This document shows positions 29,433 to 39,082 of a stretch of 64,000 bases of DNA, one piece after another. The translations under genes were made by a program, and so were the position numbers. The DNA is from Myxococcota bacterium (GTDB lineage Bacteria; Myxococcota_A; Bradymonadia; UBA7976; UBA1532), in contig CAUJDF010000058.1 in assembly GCA_963169045.1 (NCBI GenBank), forward strand, positions 62,001-126,000. The letters run 5' to 3'. Positions within the stretch are counted from its first letter, which is position 1. The number at the start of each line of letters is the position of its first letter. Below the pieces are notes generated by a model, which searched no databases, was not told the origin of the DNA, and worked only from the letters and a program-made list of their open reading frames with translations.

Positions 29433-31078
29433 AGCGCCTCGCGCTGCCCGGCCTGACGCTGGGGCTGCTCGCCGCGTTCGCCGCCGGGCCGGTGGTGTGG
29501 CTCGTCGCGCGCAGCCTCGCTTCGGTGGGGGGCGACGCCTTCGCCGAGCTGGCGACGCCCGCCGGCCGCACCGCCGTGCTCAACACGCTGAAGGCCTCCG
29601 GCGGCGCCGCCACCTTCGCGCTCGCGCTCGGCCTGCCACTGTCGCTGCTGCTCTACCGCACCGACGTGCCCTTCCGGCGCGGCTTCACGCTGCTGCTCAC
29701 CCTGCCCTCGGCCATCCCGCCGTTCATCTGGGCCCTCGGCTGGGTGGCGCTCGCGAGCCCCAAGGTCGGTTACCTCGGCCCGCTCGTGCCCTTCGACATC
29801 TACTCGACGACGGGCATGGCCTTCGTGCTCGGCGGGGCGGGGCTGCCCTTCGTGCTGCTCGCGGCCGGCGCGGCCATCCAGCGCATCGACCCGACGCTCG
29901 AGGAGGCCGCGCGCATGAGCGGCGCCGGCCCGCTGCGCGCCTCGCTCGGCGTGACGCTGCCGCTCATCTGGCCCGCGCTGCTCGCGGGGACGGGCCTCGT
30001 CTTCCTCTTCTCGGCCTCGGCCTTCGGCGTGCCCTACCTGCTCGGCTTCTCGGCGACGCCGCCGACCACCGTCCTCACCACGCGCATCTACAGCGCGATG
30101 CTGATGGGCGGCCCCGACAACTTCGCCCGCGCCATCGGCCTGTCGACGGTGCTGCTCGGGCTGTCGATCGTCGTGCTGGCCCTCAACGGCTTCTTCGGGC
30201 GGCGCGGCCGCGTCCGCCTGCTCGCCGGCAAGGGCCTGGCCTCGCGGCCCTGGACGCTCGGCCGCCTCCGCCCGTTCGCCCTCGGCTTCGTGGTCCTCGT
30301 GGTGCTCGTCCTCGTGGCGCTGCCGCTGCTGGCCGTCTTCTTGACCTCGGTGCAGAAGAGCTTCGGCGGCGGCCTCGGCGCCGACAACCTGACGTTCGCG
30401 CACTGGGGCGAGGTGCTGGCGAACCCGCGCACCCTGCGGGCCGCGCGCTGGAGCCTGCTGCTCGCCCTCTTTGCCGCCACGCTCGTCTGCCTGCTCGCCG
30501 TCGCGGTCGCCGTGCTGCGGCGCCGGCCCGGCTGGCTCGGCCGCCTCACCGAGACGGTGGCCATGTGGCCCTACGCCATCCCCGGCACCGTCTTCGCGAT
30601 GGCGCTCATCGTCGCCTTCTCGCGGGATCTGCGCTTCATCCTGTTCGAGCGCGTGGCCTTCGTGCTCACGCTCGGCGACACGTTCTGGCTGATGCTCGTG
30701 GCCTACGCCGCCAAGCACCTGGCGCTCGGGACGCGCGGCGCGACCGAGGCGCTCGCGCAGCTCGATCCCTCGCTCGAAGAGGCGGCGCGCATCGCCGGCG
30801 CCGGTCCTCGCCGCGCCTTCCGCGACGCGATGTTGCCGCTCTTGCGCCCCGCCCTCGCGACCGCGTTCGCCCTGGTCTTCCTGACGAGCGCGACGGAGCT
30901 GACCATGTCGGTGATGCTGCTGCCCCCGGGCACGGACCTGCTCGGGACGCTGCTCTTCGAGCTGACGACGTACGCCGATCCCACCGCCGCCGCGGTGCTC
31001 GCCTGCGCCTTCGTGGCGCTCGTCGTCGCCGGCCTCGGCGTGTTGGCGATCGCGCGGCGCCCCAGGGTGGCGGCGTGA
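29429..31078 (+). CDS. ABC-importer permease, fused double domain (FbpB-type)
   Basis: 549 aa inner-membrane protein with about 12 helices arranged as two BPD_transp_1 halves. Each half has an EAA loop that contacts the ATPase: EEAARMSGAGPL and EEAARIAGAGPR. Fusion of two permease halves is typical of FbpB/iron and some thiamine systems. GTG 29429 overlaps the binding-protein stop and its own stop overlaps the ATPase start, so the three genes form one coupled operon. Confidence 0.93.
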   Translation: MKRLALPGLTLGLLAAFAAGPVVWLVARSLASVGGDAFAELATPAGRTAVLNTLKASGGAATFALALGLPLSLLLYRTDVPFRRGFTLLLTLPSAIPPFIWALGWVALASPKVGYLGPLVPFDIYSTTGMAFVLGGAGLPFVLLAAGAAIQRIDPTLEEAARMSGAGPLRASLGVTLPLIWPALLAGTGLVFLFSASAFGVPYLLGFSATPPTTVLTTRIYSAMLMGGPDNFARAIGLSTVLLGLSIVVLALNGFFGRRGRVRLLAGKGLASRPWTLGRLRPFALGFVVLVVLVLVALPLLAVFLTSVQKSFGGGLGADNLTFAHWGEVLANPRTLRAARWSLLLALFAATLVCLLAVAVAVLRRRPGWLGRLTETVAMWPYAIPGTVFAMALIVAFSRDLRFILFERVAFVLTLGDTFWLMLVAYAAKHLALGTRGATEALAQLDPSLEEAARIAGAGPRRAFRDAMLPLLRPALATAFALVFLTSATELTMSVMLLPPGTDLLGTLLFELTTYADPTAAAVLACAFVALVVAGLGVLAIARRPRVAA

Positions 31079-32097
31079 TCGAGCTCGCCGACATCCACAA
31101 GAGCTACGGCGCGACGAAGGTCGTGCGCGGCCTCACGCTGCGCATCGCCCCCGGCGAGCTCGTCTCGCTGCTCGGCCCCTCGGGCTGCGGCAAGACGACG
31201 ACGCTGCGCATGATCGCCGGCCTCGAGCGCCCCGAGTCGGGCCGCATCGCCATCGACGACCGCGAGGTCTGCGGCCCGCGCACCTTCGTCCCGCCCGAGA
31301 AGCGCGCGCTCGGCATGGTGTTCCAGAGCTACGCCGTCTGGCCGCACCGCAGCGTCGAAGCCAACGTCGCCTATCCCCTCGTCTTGCAGAAGGTGCCCGC
31401 CGCGGAGCGCGAAGAGCGCGTCGTCGAGGCCCTGCGCTGGGTGCGCCTCGACCACCTGCGCCACCGCATGCCGCACGCGCTCTCCGGCGGCCAGCTCCAG
31501 CGCGTGGCCCTGGCGCGCGCGCTCGTGTCGCGGCCGCGGGTGCTGCTGCTCGACGAGCCCTTGTCCAACCTCGACGCCGCGCTGCGCGAGGAGCTGCGCG
31601 CCGAGATCGCCGCGCTGCGCGCCCGCCTCGGCACCACGATGGTGTTCGTGACGCACGACCAGTCCGAGGCGCTGGCGCTGTCCGACCGCGTGGCGGTGAT
31701 GAACCGCGGCGTCATCGAGCAGATCGCCTCGCCCGAGGCGCTCTACCTCGAGCCGGCGACGCCGTTCGTGGCCGGCTTCGTCGGCGGCTCGAACCTGCTC
31801 GAGGGCGAGGCGCGCGGCGGCGCCTTCCACACCGGCGGGGTGGCGTTCGTGCTGCCCTCCGCCCTTCAGGACGCGACCGGACCGGGCACGCTGGCCGTGC
31901 GCCCCGCCGACCTGCGCGTCGGCGCCGGCGAGGTGTCGCTGCCGCTCTCGGCGCGCCTCTTCCTCGGCCACGCCGTCGAGTATCGCTTCCCCTTCGGTGA
32001 CGGGCTGCTGCGCGCGGTCGGGCCGGCGTGCGAGGCGAAGGCCGGCGACCGCGTGGCCGTGCGCCTCGACGGGGCGACGTTCTTCCCGCGGCGCTGA
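31075..32097 (+). CDS. ABC-importer ATPase (FbpC/PotA-type)
   Basis: 340 aa cytoplasmic ATPase energising the adjacent importer. Walker A GPSGCGKTT, Q-loop VFQSYAVWPH, signature LSGGQLQRVALARAL, Walker B VLLLDEPLSNLD and H-loop THDQSEAL are all intact. A C-terminal TOBE-like beta region (about 275-340) is present, as in Fe3+/polyamine/sugar transporters. Start GTG 31075 overlaps the permease stop (GTGA). Confidence 0.95.
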   Translation: MIELADIHKSYGATKVVRGLTLRIAPGELVSLLGPSGCGKTTTLRMIAGLERPESGRIAIDDREVCGPRTFVPPEKRALGMVFQSYAVWPHRSVEANVAYPLVLQKVPAAEREERVVEALRWVRLDHLRHRMPHALSGGQLQRVALARALVSRPRVLLLDEPLSNLDAALREELRAEIAALRARLGTTMVFVTHDQSEALALSDRVAVMNRGVIEQIASPEALYLEPATPFVAGFVGGSNLLEGEARGGAFHTGGVAFVLPSALQDATGPGTLAVRPADLRVGAGEVSLPLSARLFLGHAVEYRFPFGDGLLRAVGPACEAKAGDRVAVRLDGATFFPRR

Positions 32098-32212
32098 TCC
32101 CATCGCGATCGACGGTCCCGCCCCTGCGTTGCGTCGGCGGACCGATGGATGTCAGCCGAGAGAGACGGCGAGCGCGTCCGTGGGATGCAAGCGCCCTGAC
32201 TGCGGCACGTGC

Positions 32213-32881
32213 TCAGTAGTTGGTGCGGACGCGCTCGGGCCGCGCCCCGAGTCGCAGCGCCGCCGCGCGCACGCCCTCCACCATCGCCGGGACGCCGCAC
32301 GCGAACACCCACGCGTCGGACAGGTCGGGCGCGTCGGCGGCGAGCGCGTCCTGCACATAGCCGCGGCGGCCGCTCCACGCGGCGCCGGGCCGGCTCAGCA
32401 CGAGGTGCACCGCGGCGCCGCTCGCGAGCACGTCGCCGAGGAACACGAACTCGTCGGCCTGGCGGCAGCCGGCGTAGACGAGGGCGCGCGGGCCGGCGGC
32501 CTCGGCGACGGGGCGCAACGCCGCGAGGCCGCTGCCGGTGGCGGCGAGCACGATGGGCACGCCGCCGGCGAGCGCCTCGCCGACCGGGAAGCCGGGCCCC
32601 TGCGCCGGCGAGAGGCGCACCGCCGCGCCCACCGGCAGGTCGAGCAGGGCGTCGGCCACCGCCCCCCCCCGCTGGACGTAGAACTCGAACGGCCCGCGGC
32701 CCGGCGCCGTCGTGATCGCGAAGCAGCCCGTGCGGTCGCCGACGGTGATGCGGCAGAACTGGCCGGGGCGCAGGTGGGAGGCGCGCGCGCTGTCGGGCAC
32801 CTGGATGCGCACGACGTCGCCGCGCCACGTCTCGGCGCGGCGCTCGTGGAGCCGACCGACGACGAGGGGGGGAGCGTTCAT
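32213..32881 (-). CDS. Ferredoxin-NADP reductase-like flavoprotein
   Basis: 222 aa. An N-terminal beta-barrel FAD domain has RPGQFCRITV, followed by a NAD(P)-binding domain with ATGSGLAAL, GCRQADEFVF and a C-terminal FACGVPAMVEGVR. It has the length and order of the ferredoxin reductase/dihydroorotate dehydrogenase PyrK-like superfamily but lacks the Cys cluster of PyrK. The classic RxYS flavin motif is not obvious, so FAD versus FMN preference is unclear. Predicted cytoplasmic electron transfer between NAD(P)H and a small carrier. Divergent from the glycosyltransferase gene with 120 bp between; partner unknown. Confidence 0.78.
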   Translation of the reverse strand: MNAPPLVVGRLHERRAETWRGDVVRIQVPDSARASHLRPGQFCRITVGDRTGCFAITTAPGRGPFEFYVQRGGAVADALLDLPVGAAVRLSPAQGPGFPVGEALAGGVPIVLAATGSGLAALRPVAEAAGPRALVYAGCRQADEFVFLGDVLASGAAVHLVLSRPGAAWSGRRGYVQDALAADAPDLSDAWVFACGVPAMVEGVRAAALRLGARPERVRTNY

Positions 32882-33001
32882 GAGTCTCCCTCGGTTCCGT
32901 GACGGAAGTGGGATGCGGCGCGTCCCGGCGAGGTTCGCGCGGAACCGGCGGCGCGGCCCCGGCGTCCCCATCCCGTCGAGACGTTCGGGGCGAGGCGCAG
33001 G

Positions 33002-34567
33002 ATGGCGACTCCGCGTTCCCGGACCGCGGCGCACGCGGCGCTGCTGGTCGCGGTCTGGCTCGTGTTGCGTATGGTCTTCTTCGAGGGTCTGTGGGGGTAC
33101 GACGACCTCGATCACATCCACTATGCCATGGACCCGGGGCGGCCGGCCGATGTGTTCCAGGCCCGCCTCATGCTCAATGGCATGCTCGCCGCCGTCTACC
33201 AGCTGTTCGGCGCCGCCGAGTGGGTGTGGGCGCTGCCGACGCTGCTGGCGTCGCTCGCCTTCGTGCTCGCCACGTGGCTGACGGCGCGCCGCCTGTTCGC
33301 CTCGGAGGGCGCCGCGCTCGCCGCCGGCCTGCTCGCCGCCACGCTCCTGCTCGACGTGACGCACTCGACGGACCCCGGCGGCAGCCCGCTCGCCAACGCG
33401 TTCGCCACCGCCGGCACCGGCCTGCTGCTCACCGGCGAGGGGCGCCGCCGCCTCGTGCTCGCCGCCGTCGTGCTCGCCGGCGGCATGATCGCCCACCTCG
33501 CCACCGCGCTGTACGTGCTGCCGCTGCTCGTCGCCTGGGCGCTCCATGACGGCCGCCGCTTCGGCGAGGCGTTGCTCATGTTCGGCGTCGTGGCCGCCAC
33601 CTACCTGATCGTGGACTGCACCCTGTTCGCGATCCTGCTCGGCGATCCGCTCGGACACTACCGCCTGCTCGTCGGCACGCACCTGTCGGTGCAGCCGTAC
33701 CTCGACGTCCCGCCGCGCCTTGCCGACGGCTCGCTCAACCCGTGGTTCTTCGGCTGGAGCGTGCGCGGCCTCCTTTTCACCAAGCACTTCGGGCTGTTGC
33801 TCGGCATGGCGCTGCTCGCCGGCGCGCTCCTCTGGCGCCGCTGGGACCGGCCCGCCCGCCTGATGGTGCTGGCCCTCGGCGCCGGCTGGCTCTACCTCAG
33901 CTTCGGCAGCCAGCACCCGCTCGGCTGGGCGCCGCTCGCCAAGGCGGAGCGCTACTGGTATCCGCTGGCGCTGCCCGCCATCCTGCTCGCGGTGCGCGTG
34001 TTCGGCGAGCTCCGCCGGCCCGCGGCCCGCCTCGCCTGGGCCGGGGCGCTCGTGCTGCCCGTGCCGCCGCTGCTGCTGGCGGCGGGGTCGTGGGGCCAGA
34101 ACGTCGAGATCTCGCGGGAGCTCGCCACCATCGCCGCGGCGCACCCGGAGCGGACGTTCGTCACCGATCCGCACACCTACGACGAGATCTTCCTGCTCGG
34201 CGCGCGTTCGGCGCCGCCCAACGTGGCGATCCTGGACGACGGCACCCCGGACCTGCGCCGCGGCGAGCGGCCGCCCCGCGTGGCGCCGGCGCCCGGCGTC
34301 TGGTACGCGCTCGTCAACCCGATGCACCTGCACCGCGAGCGCGCCCGCGCCTTCGCGGCGTTCGTGCGCGCCCACATGACGTCGCAGCCGGTGACCCCGC
34401 CGACCTGGCGTCTCATCGCCGCGCTGCTGCCCGAAGGCATCCGGGACGCACGCCCCGCGCTACAGCGGAAGCCACCGGCCGAGGTTGCGCGTTTCCCCGA
34501 CGTGCCATCGCTCGACCGGGGCGCTTTGCCCCAGGCCGGGGCAACACACCCCGAAGCGGGACGCTGA
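33002..34567 (+). CDS. GT-C fold membrane glycosyltransferase (ArnT/PMT-like)
   Basis: 521 aa with about ten to eleven membrane helices. The first periplasmic loop contains YDDLDH, the acidic motif typical of GT-C enzymes that use polyprenyl-phosphate sugars. A large soluble C-terminal part follows the last helix. It likely transfers a sugar to lipid, glycan or protein on the periplasmic side. ATG 33002 directly precedes a positive N-terminus and the first helix. It heads a run of glycan-type genes (methyltransferase, flavoprotein, flippase). Confidence 0.82.
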   Translation: MATPRSRTAAHAALLVAVWLVLRMVFFEGLWGYDDLDHIHYAMDPGRPADVFQARLMLNGMLAAVYQLFGAAEWVWALPTLLASLAFVLATWLTARRLFASEGAALAAGLLAATLLLDVTHSTDPGGSPLANAFATAGTGLLLTGEGRRRLVLAAVVLAGGMIAHLATALYVLPLLVAWALHDGRRFGEALLMFGVVAATYLIVDCTLFAILLGDPLGHYRLLVGTHLSVQPYLDVPPRLADGSLNPWFFGWSVRGLLFTKHFGLLLGMALLAGALLWRRWDRPARLMVLALGAGWLYLSFGSQHPLGWAPLAKAERYWYPLALPAILLAVRVFGELRRPAARLAWAGALVLPVPPLLLAAGSWGQNVEISRELATIAAAHPERTFVTDPHTYDEIFLLGARSAPPNVAILDDGTPDLRRGERPPRVAPAPGVWYALVNPMHLHRERARAFAAFVRAHMTSQPVTPPTWRLIAALLPEGIRDARPALQRKPPAEVARFPDVPSLDRGALPQAGATHPEAGR

Positions 34568-34632
34568 CCCGGCCGTCTCACGGCGGGTACGCGCCTTGCT
34601 GACACCCCGCGCTCGCGAGAGGAGGAGGAGCC

Positions 34633-35622
34633 ATGCAGGCATTGCGCTGGGCCCCGACGCCGGACGGGCTCGCCATGGAGCCGGCCCGCTGCTGTCTTTG
34701 CGGGCTCGATGACTCGGATCCGGTCGCCGTCGGCGAGGACTTCGAGTACCGGACGTCGCCCGAAGTGTTCCGCGCCGTGCGCTGCCGTCGGTGCGACCTC
34801 GTCTATCTCAACCCGCGGCCGGCGCCGACCGAGCTGTCGCGCATCTACCCCGCCGACTACCACGCCTACGACTTCTCGCCCGAGAGCTTCGGCCTGGTGC
34901 ACGCCGTCCGCCGGCGGCTCGAGGCGCGCCGGATGCTCGCGTGGTGCGCGGGCCTGCCCGACGACGCGCGCATCCTCGACGTGGGCTGCGGCGACGGCTT
35001 CCACCTCGAGGTGCTCAAGGAGTTCGGGCGTCCGGGCTGGCGGCTCGAAGGCATCGACCCCGATCCGCGCGCCGTGGAGGCGGGCGCCCGCCGCGGCCTC
35101 ACGGTGCACCGGGGCACCGTGCAGACGCTCGACCTGCCGCGGTCCACCTATGACCTCGCGCTGCACATCATGACCCTGGAGCACGTCGACGATCCCATCG
35201 GCGTCCTCGAAGGCATCCACGATGTGTTGCGCCCGGGCGGACGCTGCGTGATCGTCACCGACAACGTGGAGTCGCCCGACTTCCGTCTGTTCGGCGGCCG
35301 TCACTGGGGCGGCTACCACTTCCCGCGGCACCTCCATCTGTTCAGCAAGAAGACGCTCGGCGCCGCCGCGGCGCGCGTCGGCTTCGAGGTGGAGTCCCTG
35401 CGGACGATCGTCAGCCCGGTGAACTGGGTCTATTCGATCCGCAACCTGCTCGTCGACCTGCAGGGGCCGGAGTGGCTCGTCGAGCGCTTCAGCCTGCGGT
35501 CGCCGGGCGCGCTGGCGGCGTTCACGGTCCTCGACGCGGTCAACGCGCGCGTGGGGCGCGGCGCGGTGCTCAACGCCGTGCTGCGCCGGCCACCCCTCCA
35601 CGTCTCCGCCAAGGCGAACTAG
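34633..35622 (+). CDS. SAM-dependent methyltransferase with N-terminal zinc-binding header
   Basis: 329 aa. Cys pairs CCLCG and CRRCDLVYLNPRP form a zinc header as in sugar C-methyltransferase-like enzymes. The class I SAM fold follows, with ILDVGCGDGFHLEVL (motif I), IDPDP, and HIMTLEHVDDP. It probably methylates a sugar nucleotide or lipid-linked glycan, judged from its place between a GT-C enzyme and a flippase. Start ATG 34633 is behind a GAGGAGGAG ribosome site. The flavoprotein gene follows after 14 nt. Confidence 0.87.
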   Translation: MQALRWAPTPDGLAMEPARCCLCGLDDSDPVAVGEDFEYRTSPEVFRAVRCRRCDLVYLNPRPAPTELSRIYPADYHAYDFSPESFGLVHAVRRRLEARRMLAWCAGLPDDARILDVGCGDGFHLEVLKEFGRPGWRLEGIDPDPRAVEAGARRGLTVHRGTVQTLDLPRSTYDLALHIMTLEHVDDPIGVLEGIHDVLRPGGRCVIVTDNVESPDFRLFGGRHWGGYHFPRHLHLFSKKTLGAAAARVGFEVESLRTIVSPVNWVYSIRNLLVDLQGPEWLVERFSLRSPGALAAFTVLDAVNARVGRGAVLNAVLRRPPLHVSAKAN

Positions 35623-35636
35623 GCCAAGAGGTAGGC

Positions 35637-37052
35637 ATGCGTTCCCACAAGACTCCGCCCGTCGCGATCGTGGGTGGCGGCATCGCGGGCCTCACGGCCG
35701 CGCGGGCCTTGCGCGAGCGGGCGATCCCGGTGCGGATCTTCGAGGCGGGCACCGAGCTCGCCGGCCTCGCGCGCAGCTTCAAGGACGAGCAGGGCTTCAG
35801 CTTCGACTTCGGGGCCCACTTCGTCACCAACCGCCTCGCCGCGGCGCTCGACATGGGCGCCGTGTGCCGGACGGTGCCGCGCTACGGCGAGGTGGTGCGC
35901 AAGGGCGGCCGCTACTCGGCCTACCCGCTCGGCCTGCTGGCGAACCCGCGCCACGACCTGAGCGCCGCCTCGGCGCGGCTGCGGGCGCTGTTCGACCGCA
36001 CGCCGCCGCGGGACGCCGCCGAGGCCTTCCGCCGCGAGTACGGCGAGGCCTTCGCCGACGAGATCGCGCTGCCGCTCGTCGAGGCCTGGGCCGGCGCCCC
36101 CGCGGACCGCCTCGCGCCCTCGGTGCTGCAGAAGCTGCCCGGCAGCATCCTGCGCACGCTGCTCATGCGCGCCGCCGGGCGCCTGACCCATCGCGCGGTG
36201 GCCATCGGCTACTGTCGCGAGCAGCCCGAGTCGCCGCACGTCTGGCACGTCTATCCCGAGGGCGGCATGGGCGCGCTCTGCGCCCGCCTCGCCGAGGGCC
36301 TCGAGGAGACGGTCTCGCTGCAGTCGCGCGTCGAGAAGATATACGTCGTCGACGGGCGCGCGGTCGGCCTGCGCGTGAACGGCAAGGACTTCGACGCCGC
36401 CGCCGTGATCAGCACCGCGCCGATCCACGTGCTGCCGAAGCTGGTGGAGGGCACCGACGCGCTCGCGCCGTTCGCGGCGTTCAAGTTCCGCGCGATGACC
36501 TTCTGCAACCTGCACCTGCACGGGCGCGGTCTGTTGCCCGACGTGGTGGTGTGGCTGCCGGAGCGCGGCTTCCGCACGTTCCGCGTGACGGAGGCCACCC
36601 AGTCGATGCCTTGGCTCGCGCCCGAGGGCAAGACGACGCTCACCATCGACGTCGGCTGCCACGCCGGCGACGCGTGGTGGCAGCTGTCCGAGGAGGCGGT
36701 GATCGACCGCTGCCTCGACGACGTGCGCCCGCTCGTGCCGGACGTGCGCGAGCGCCTGATCGGCGGGCGCGTGTTGCGCACGCCGATCGCCTACCCCGTC
36801 TTCCTGCGCGAGTACGAGAACGCGCGCCGCCGCCTCTCCGAGGACGGCACCGGCGTCGCGGGCCTGCTCAGCGTCGGGCGCAACGGTGAGTTCGACCATC
36901 TGTTGATGGAGGATGTGTATTACCGGACGCTCGACCGCGCCCGGCGTCTCGCCGACGAGCTGCGGCGCGCGCCGGCCCCGCGCAACGCCCCCTCCCCGAC
37001 GCCGGCGCGCCGCCGCGGCAAGGCCGCCGTGGCGAGCCGCGCGGTGTCGTGA
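35637..37052 (+). CDS. FAD-dependent amine-oxidase/UDP-galactopyranose-mutase-like flavoprotein
   Basis: 471 aa. An N-terminal Rossmann dinucleotide motif (VGGGIAGLTAARAL, acidic residue in IFEAG) with a GG-type region (FGAHFVTNRL) marks the protoporphyrinogen oxidase/UGM/amine-oxidase superfamily. A C-terminal FAD-binding end with GVAGLLSVGRNGEFDHLLMEDVYY resembles UGM-like proteins of polysaccharide clusters. Given its neighbours, sugar-ring or prenyl-glycan modification is plausible, but the reaction is unknown. The Pro/Arg-rich tail seems disordered. Its stop overlaps the flippase GTG. Confidence 0.8.
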   Translation: MRSHKTPPVAIVGGGIAGLTAARALRERAIPVRIFEAGTELAGLARSFKDEQGFSFDFGAHFVTNRLAAALDMGAVCRTVPRYGEVVRKGGRYSAYPLGLLANPRHDLSAASARLRALFDRTPPRDAAEAFRREYGEAFADEIALPLVEAWAGAPADRLAPSVLQKLPGSILRTLLMRAAGRLTHRAVAIGYCREQPESPHVWHVYPEGGMGALCARLAEGLEETVSLQSRVEKIYVVDGRAVGLRVNGKDFDAAAVISTAPIHVLPKLVEGTDALAPFAAFKFRAMTFCNLHLHGRGLLPDVVVWLPERGFRTFRVTEATQSMPWLAPEGKTTLTIDVGCHAGDAWWQLSEEAVIDRCLDDVRPLVPDVRERLIGGRVLRTPIAYPVFLREYENARRRLSEDGTGVAGLLSVGRNGEFDHLLMEDVYYRTLDRARRLADELRRAPAPRNAPSPTPARRRGKAAVASRAVS

Positions 37053-38629
37053 AGTCGATCCCGCCGGCGAATCTGGTAAGTTCCGGCGCGATGGCCGATC
37101 CCGCAGTGACCGATAGATCCGCGCCCCCGAAGAACGAGGACGTCGCCGCCACCACCGGCCGCGGCTTCCTCGTCATCACCGGCGCCAAGCTCTGGTTCAT
37201 GGTCGGCGGGTTCCTGATCAGCTTCGGCCTGCCGCTGATCTTCGACGCGCCCACCTACGGCGACTACGGCGATCTGAACAACATCCTCAGCATCCTGAGC
37301 ATGGTGATGATCACCGGCGTCCTGCAGCCGGTGTCGCGGTTCGTCGCCGCCGATCCGGAGCGCTGCGGCGGCGTGCTGCGTCAGGCGCTGCGGCTGATGC
37401 TGCCGGTGAGCCTGCTCGTGAGCGGCGGTTTCGTGCTCCTCGCCCCGTGGCTCGCCGCCGAGCGCCTCAGCCCCGACCTGGTGCTCGCCTACCGCCTCGC
37501 CGGCGTGATCCTGTTCTTCTACGGCCTGTACTCGGTCTTCATCGGGGTGCTGAACGGCCGCAAGCGGTTCCTGCCCCAGGCGATGTTCGACATGGGCTTC
37601 ACCACGCTCAAGGCGCTGTTCGTGGTGGGCTTCGCCGCGATCGGCTGGGGCGTCCAGGGGGCCTTCGGCGGCTTCGCGCTGGCGGCGGCGGTGATCATGG
37701 CGCTGGCGGCCCTCAGTGTGCGCCGCGAGGTCTCACCCGGCCCGCCGGCCCCCGGGTTCGTCCCCTTCGCGCTCCAGGTGATGCTCTACACCTTCGTCGC
37801 CAACCTCGTGTTCAAGCTGGACATGGTGCTGCTGCAGCCCGCCGCGGAGGCGGTGTTCGGCCGGCTCGGCGTCGCCGACGTGCCCGAGGCCGTCCGCCTC
37901 GCCAAGGGCCAGTACACGCTCGCGGTCCAGGTGGCGCGCGTGCCCTGGCAGGTGACGCTGGCGATCACCTTCGTCATCTTCCCGCTCGTCAGCCAGTCGA
38001 CCTTCGCGCAGGACAAAGAGCGGACGCTGCTCTACATCCGGCAGACGCTGCGCTACGGGATGATCCTCGTCGGCGCCGCCGCGGTGGTGCTGACGGCGGT
38101 GCCCCGGGCGCCGTTCGCGATCTTCAAGCCGGAGTACGCGCCCGCCGCCGAGGCGCTGGCGTGGCTCGCGCCGGCCTACTTCCTGTTCGCGGTGTGGAAC
38201 ATCGTCAACACCATCCTGACGTCGGCGGGGCGGTCGAAGACGGTGCTGGCCATCGGCCTGGTCTCGGTGGGCGTCGTGACGCTGCTGTACTGGCAGGTGC
38301 TCCCGCGCGCCGGCGACGGGATCGCGCTGCTCGACCTCACCGGCATCACGACGCTCGCCGCGTTCGCGCTCGGCCTGGCGCTCGGCCTCGGCACGCTCTG
38401 GAAGCTCTACGGACCGCCGATCCCGTTCGGCACCGCGGCGCGCGTGCTCGGCATCGGCGGCGCGCTCGTCGTCGCCGGGCACCTGCTGCCACCGATGGGC
38501 AAGATCGCCTCGCTGGCGGTGGCGGTCGCGGTGGGCCTCGCTTTCCTGGTCGGCCTCGTGCTGACCCGCGAGTTCGGCCCCGAGGACCGCGCTCGCCTCG
38601 AAAAGGTGCTCAAGCGGAGACGGGCGTGA
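37049..38629 (+). CDS. Polysaccharide/lipid-linked glycan flippase (MOP superfamily)
   Basis: 526 aa from GTG 37049, about 14 membrane helices. The pattern of an N-terminal GRGFLVITGAKLWFM helix, polysaccharide-synthase-type repeats and Arg/Lys at loop ends fits Wzx-like flippases that move undecaprenyl-linked glycans across the inner membrane. GTG 37049 overlaps the upstream stop (GTGA). ATG 37091 is an alternative that removes a poorly conserved-looking 14 residues. With the GT-C enzyme, methyltransferase and flavoprotein it forms an envelope-glycan operon. Confidence 0.85.
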   Translation: MKSIPPANLVSSGAMADPAVTDRSAPPKNEDVAATTGRGFLVITGAKLWFMVGGFLISFGLPLIFDAPTYGDYGDLNNILSILSMVMITGVLQPVSRFVAADPERCGGVLRQALRLMLPVSLLVSGGFVLLAPWLAAERLSPDLVLAYRLAGVILFFYGLYSVFIGVLNGRKRFLPQAMFDMGFTTLKALFVVGFAAIGWGVQGAFGGFALAAAVIMALAALSVRREVSPGPPAPGFVPFALQVMLYTFVANLVFKLDMVLLQPAAEAVFGRLGVADVPEAVRLAKGQYTLAVQVARVPWQVTLAITFVIFPLVSQSTFAQDKERTLLYIRQTLRYGMILVGAAAVVLTAVPRAPFAIFKPEYAPAAEALAWLAPAYFLFAVWNIVNTILTSAGRSKTVLAIGLVSVGVVTLLYWQVLPRAGDGIALLDLTGITTLAAFALGLALGLGTLWKLYGPPIPFGTAARVLGIGGALVVAGHLLPPMGKIASLAVAVAVGLAFLVGLVLTREFGPEDRARLEKVLKRRRA

Positions 38630-39054
38630 ACCGACGCGTGGTCGTGGTGGGGATGCTGCTGGCGCTCGCCGGCTGCGGCGGCCTCAAGGGCAAGGAGGAC
38701 GACCTGCCCGAGCAGGTGCGCCGCTTCAACGAGGCGGTGCGCTGGCAGAACTACGAGGCCGCGGCGGCGTTCGTGCCCATCGAGCGCCGCGAGGCCTTCG
38801 TCGACGCGCGCCAGAAAGAGGCGGCGAACCGCCGGCTCGCCAACTACGCGGTCCGCCGCGTGCGCCAGGGCCCACTGCCCCGCGGCGAGGCCATCGTCGT
38901 CGTCGAGACGGCCTGGTACGGCCTGGCCGATCCCACGGTGGTCAACGAGCTGCGCTACCAGCGGTGGCGCTTCGACAAGCGGCGTTGGTGGATGGTGGAG
39001 GAGACGAGCGAGGATCCGGGTCCGCCGGCGGCGCCGGCCCCCCCGGCCGAGTAG
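38626..39054 (+). CDS. Small lipoprotein of unknown function
   Basis: 142 aa. The signal peptide ends in LLALAGC. The mature part is mostly alpha/beta with many Arg and Trp residues (YQRWRFDKRRWWMVEET) and ends Pro/Ala-rich. The shape recalls small NTF2-like periplasmic proteins, but I cannot assign a family. GTG 38626 overlaps the flippase stop, so it is the last gene of the glycan operon. A GC-rich hairpin immediately after the stop probably terminates transcription. Confidence 0.75.
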   Translation: MNRRVVVVGMLLALAGCGGLKGKEDDLPEQVRRFNEAVRWQNYEAAAAFVPIERREAFVDARQKEAANRRLANYAVRRVRQGPLPRGEAIVVVETAWYGLADPTVVNELRYQRWRFDKRRWWMVEETSEDPGPPAAPAPPAE

Positions 39055-39071
39055 CGCGTCGGGCGACGCGC
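39054..39071. terminator. Hairpin between convergent genes
   Basis: GCGCGTC (39054-39060) and its exact complement (39065-39071) with a 4-nt loop begin at the last base of the lipoprotein stop codon and lie 12 nt from the end of ssb on the other strand. It could act in both directions. There is no T-tract, so activity is inferred. Confidence 0.5.
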
Positions 39072-39082
39072 GTGGCGCGACG

